Positions 6,502-7,402 of a stretch of DNA of 7,402 nt are shown one piece after another. The notes under the pieces were generated by a model. That model was given only the letters and a program-made list of their open reading frames with translations, made no database searches and was not told the DNA's origin. The position numbers and the translations under genes were made by a program. The stretch spans positions 1 to 7,402 of the forward strand of contig JALSTJ010000407.1 of the NCBI GenBank assembly GCA_026983815.1. The letters run 5' to 3'. Within the stretch, counting starts at the first letter, position 1. Every line of letters begins with the position of its first letter. The stretch is from Flavobacteriales bacterium (GTDB taxonomy: Bacteria > Bacteroidota > Bacteroidia > Flavobacteriales > Flavobacteriaceae).

Positions 6502-7402
6502 TTACAAATCATTTTTTTGAAGCATTTTTTTACCTAAAATTATCAAGCTAACTCCAATAATTGAAAGTATTCCTCCAATAATTTGGATATTTGTAGGAAA
6601 TTTTCCAAAATACATATAACTACCCAATAATACAAAGAGTCCTTTGGTTGATGAAAGTATGGATTTTCTGCTAACTTCTATGTATTTCAGTGCATATAAA
6701 CCGACAATAGCTGTTAAAAAAGGTCCTAAAAATGAACCGACTAAAATATTTTTTAAAGCATTCACAGAAATTTTTAAACTCAGATTTTTGTAATATAAAA
6801 TAATAAATGAAAAAAGGAAAAGAAAAAAAGTCCGGTTTAATGCCAAAATAATCGGTGAAAATTTAACTACATTTATTTTCATCAAGATTGAACTTACGGC
6901 AAACAAAAATGTAAAACCCAATACATATTTGCTTCCTTTGATAAATATTTCGTTAAAATGTATCCACTTGGGATTATAACTCAATAGAAAAGCAGCTGTT
7001 AGTGTGATAAGAATTCCCAGAAGTTCCCAGATATTAAATCTTTCTTTTAGAATAAAAAATCCTAAAATCAAAACAAAAACGGGTCCCAAATTACCCATAA
7101 AAGCTACAATACTTGGGTTGGGCATACTTCGAATGGACATAAAGAAAAAGGTTGTAGACGTAACTTCAATTAAACCAAATAATAATAAAAGTAAATAATC
7201 TCTTTTTGAAAAGTTTTTTAATATTTTAAATGAATTTTTATAAATAGCCAAAAATAGAACCAATAAAAAACCGGTTAAAAACCAATAAAATCCGAATTGC
7301 GGTAATTTTATTTCTTGCAAAGCGGCTTTACTGAAAATAAATACATTGGACATCGCCAAAATTCCAATAAAAGTTAAAAGATATCCCTTGGTTTTGTCCG
7401 GT
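6502..7402 (-). CDS. DMT superfamily transporter, EamA family (5' partial)
   Basis: This is an inner-membrane small-molecule transporter of the drug/metabolite superfamily, usually an exporter. The frame stays open to the right edge; 299 residues are in the window and the N-terminus is missing. About ten hydrophobic segments are visible, including LLTFIGILAMSNVFIFSKAAL (TM1, already inside the reading frame at the edge), GFYWFLTGFLLVLFLAIY, FMGNLGPVFVLILGFFIL, LGILITLTAAFLL, ILVGSFLGPFLTAIVGLYAL and IIGGILSIIGVSLIILG. They form two tandem EamA repeats; the N-L-G-P-V-F-V-x-x-x-x-x-x-x-L-K-E-R pattern ends TM4 of the first. A TTG at 7359 or ATG at 7353 would cut into TM1, so neither is the real start. 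Cargo is unknown. The E. coli family member EamA (YdeD) exports cysteine and O-acetylserine, which is suggestive next to a cysteine synthase family gene, but the family is very broad. Confidence 0.9.
   Translation of the reverse strand, partial: PDKTKGYLLTFIGILAMSNVFIFSKAALQEIKLPQFGFYWFLTGFLLVLFLAIYKNSFKILKNFSKRDYLLLLLFGLIEVTSTTFFFMSIRSMPNPSIVAFMGNLGPVFVLILGFFILKERFNIWELLGILITLTAAFLLSYNPKWIHFNEIFIKGSKYVLGFTFLFAVSSILMKINVVKFSPIILALNRTFFLFLFSFIILYYKNLSLKISVNALKNILVGSFLGPFLTAIVGLYALKYIEVSRKSILSSTKGLFVLLGSYMYFGKFPTNIQIIGGILSIIGVSLIILGKKMLQKNDL

Overview
The window looks like chromosomal DNA from a Bacteroidetes bacterium, most likely a member of the Flavobacteriaceae. The evidence is low GC, a secreted protein whose signal peptide ends in the typical F-G-Q, Bacteroidetes-style surface modules, and a TAnnTTTG promoter box in place of a strong sigma-70 promoter or clear Shine-Dalgarno sites. 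All three genes I can support lie on the minus strand, so the biological order runs from high to low coordinates.

At 7402-6502 is the 3' part of a DMT/EamA-family membrane transporter whose true start lies outside the window. After a short gap holding a TAnnTTTG box comes a PLP-dependent cysteine synthase / cystathionine beta-synthase core enzyme (start 6417 or 6453, stop 5377), closed by a strong intrinsic terminator at 5323-5353. A roughly 310-base AT-rich spacer follows.

From 5066 to the left edge, more than two thirds of the window is one uninterrupted reading frame of at least 1688 codons that also runs out of the window. It encodes a giant secreted nuclease. In order it has a signal peptide, an endonuclease I (EndA/BsnI/Vvn type) catalytic domain, an Asn/Ser linker, a jelly-roll-like domain, a flavobacterial beta module, an Ig-like domain, a lamin-tail domain, three FN3-like repeats of about 120 residues, a second lamin-tail-like module, and the beginning of a beta-strand-repeat region. 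A type IX secretion C-terminal signal would be expected downstream but is not visible.

The transporter and the sulfur amino acid enzyme may be functionally linked, since one known EamA member exports cysteine-pathway metabolites; this is inference only. The nuclease is transcriptionally insulated by the terminator and probably has its own promoter, which I could not identify. I see no RNA genes, mobile elements, CRISPR arrays or phage genes. The strongest candidate for something little described is the modular tail of the nuclease, not a multi-gene system.
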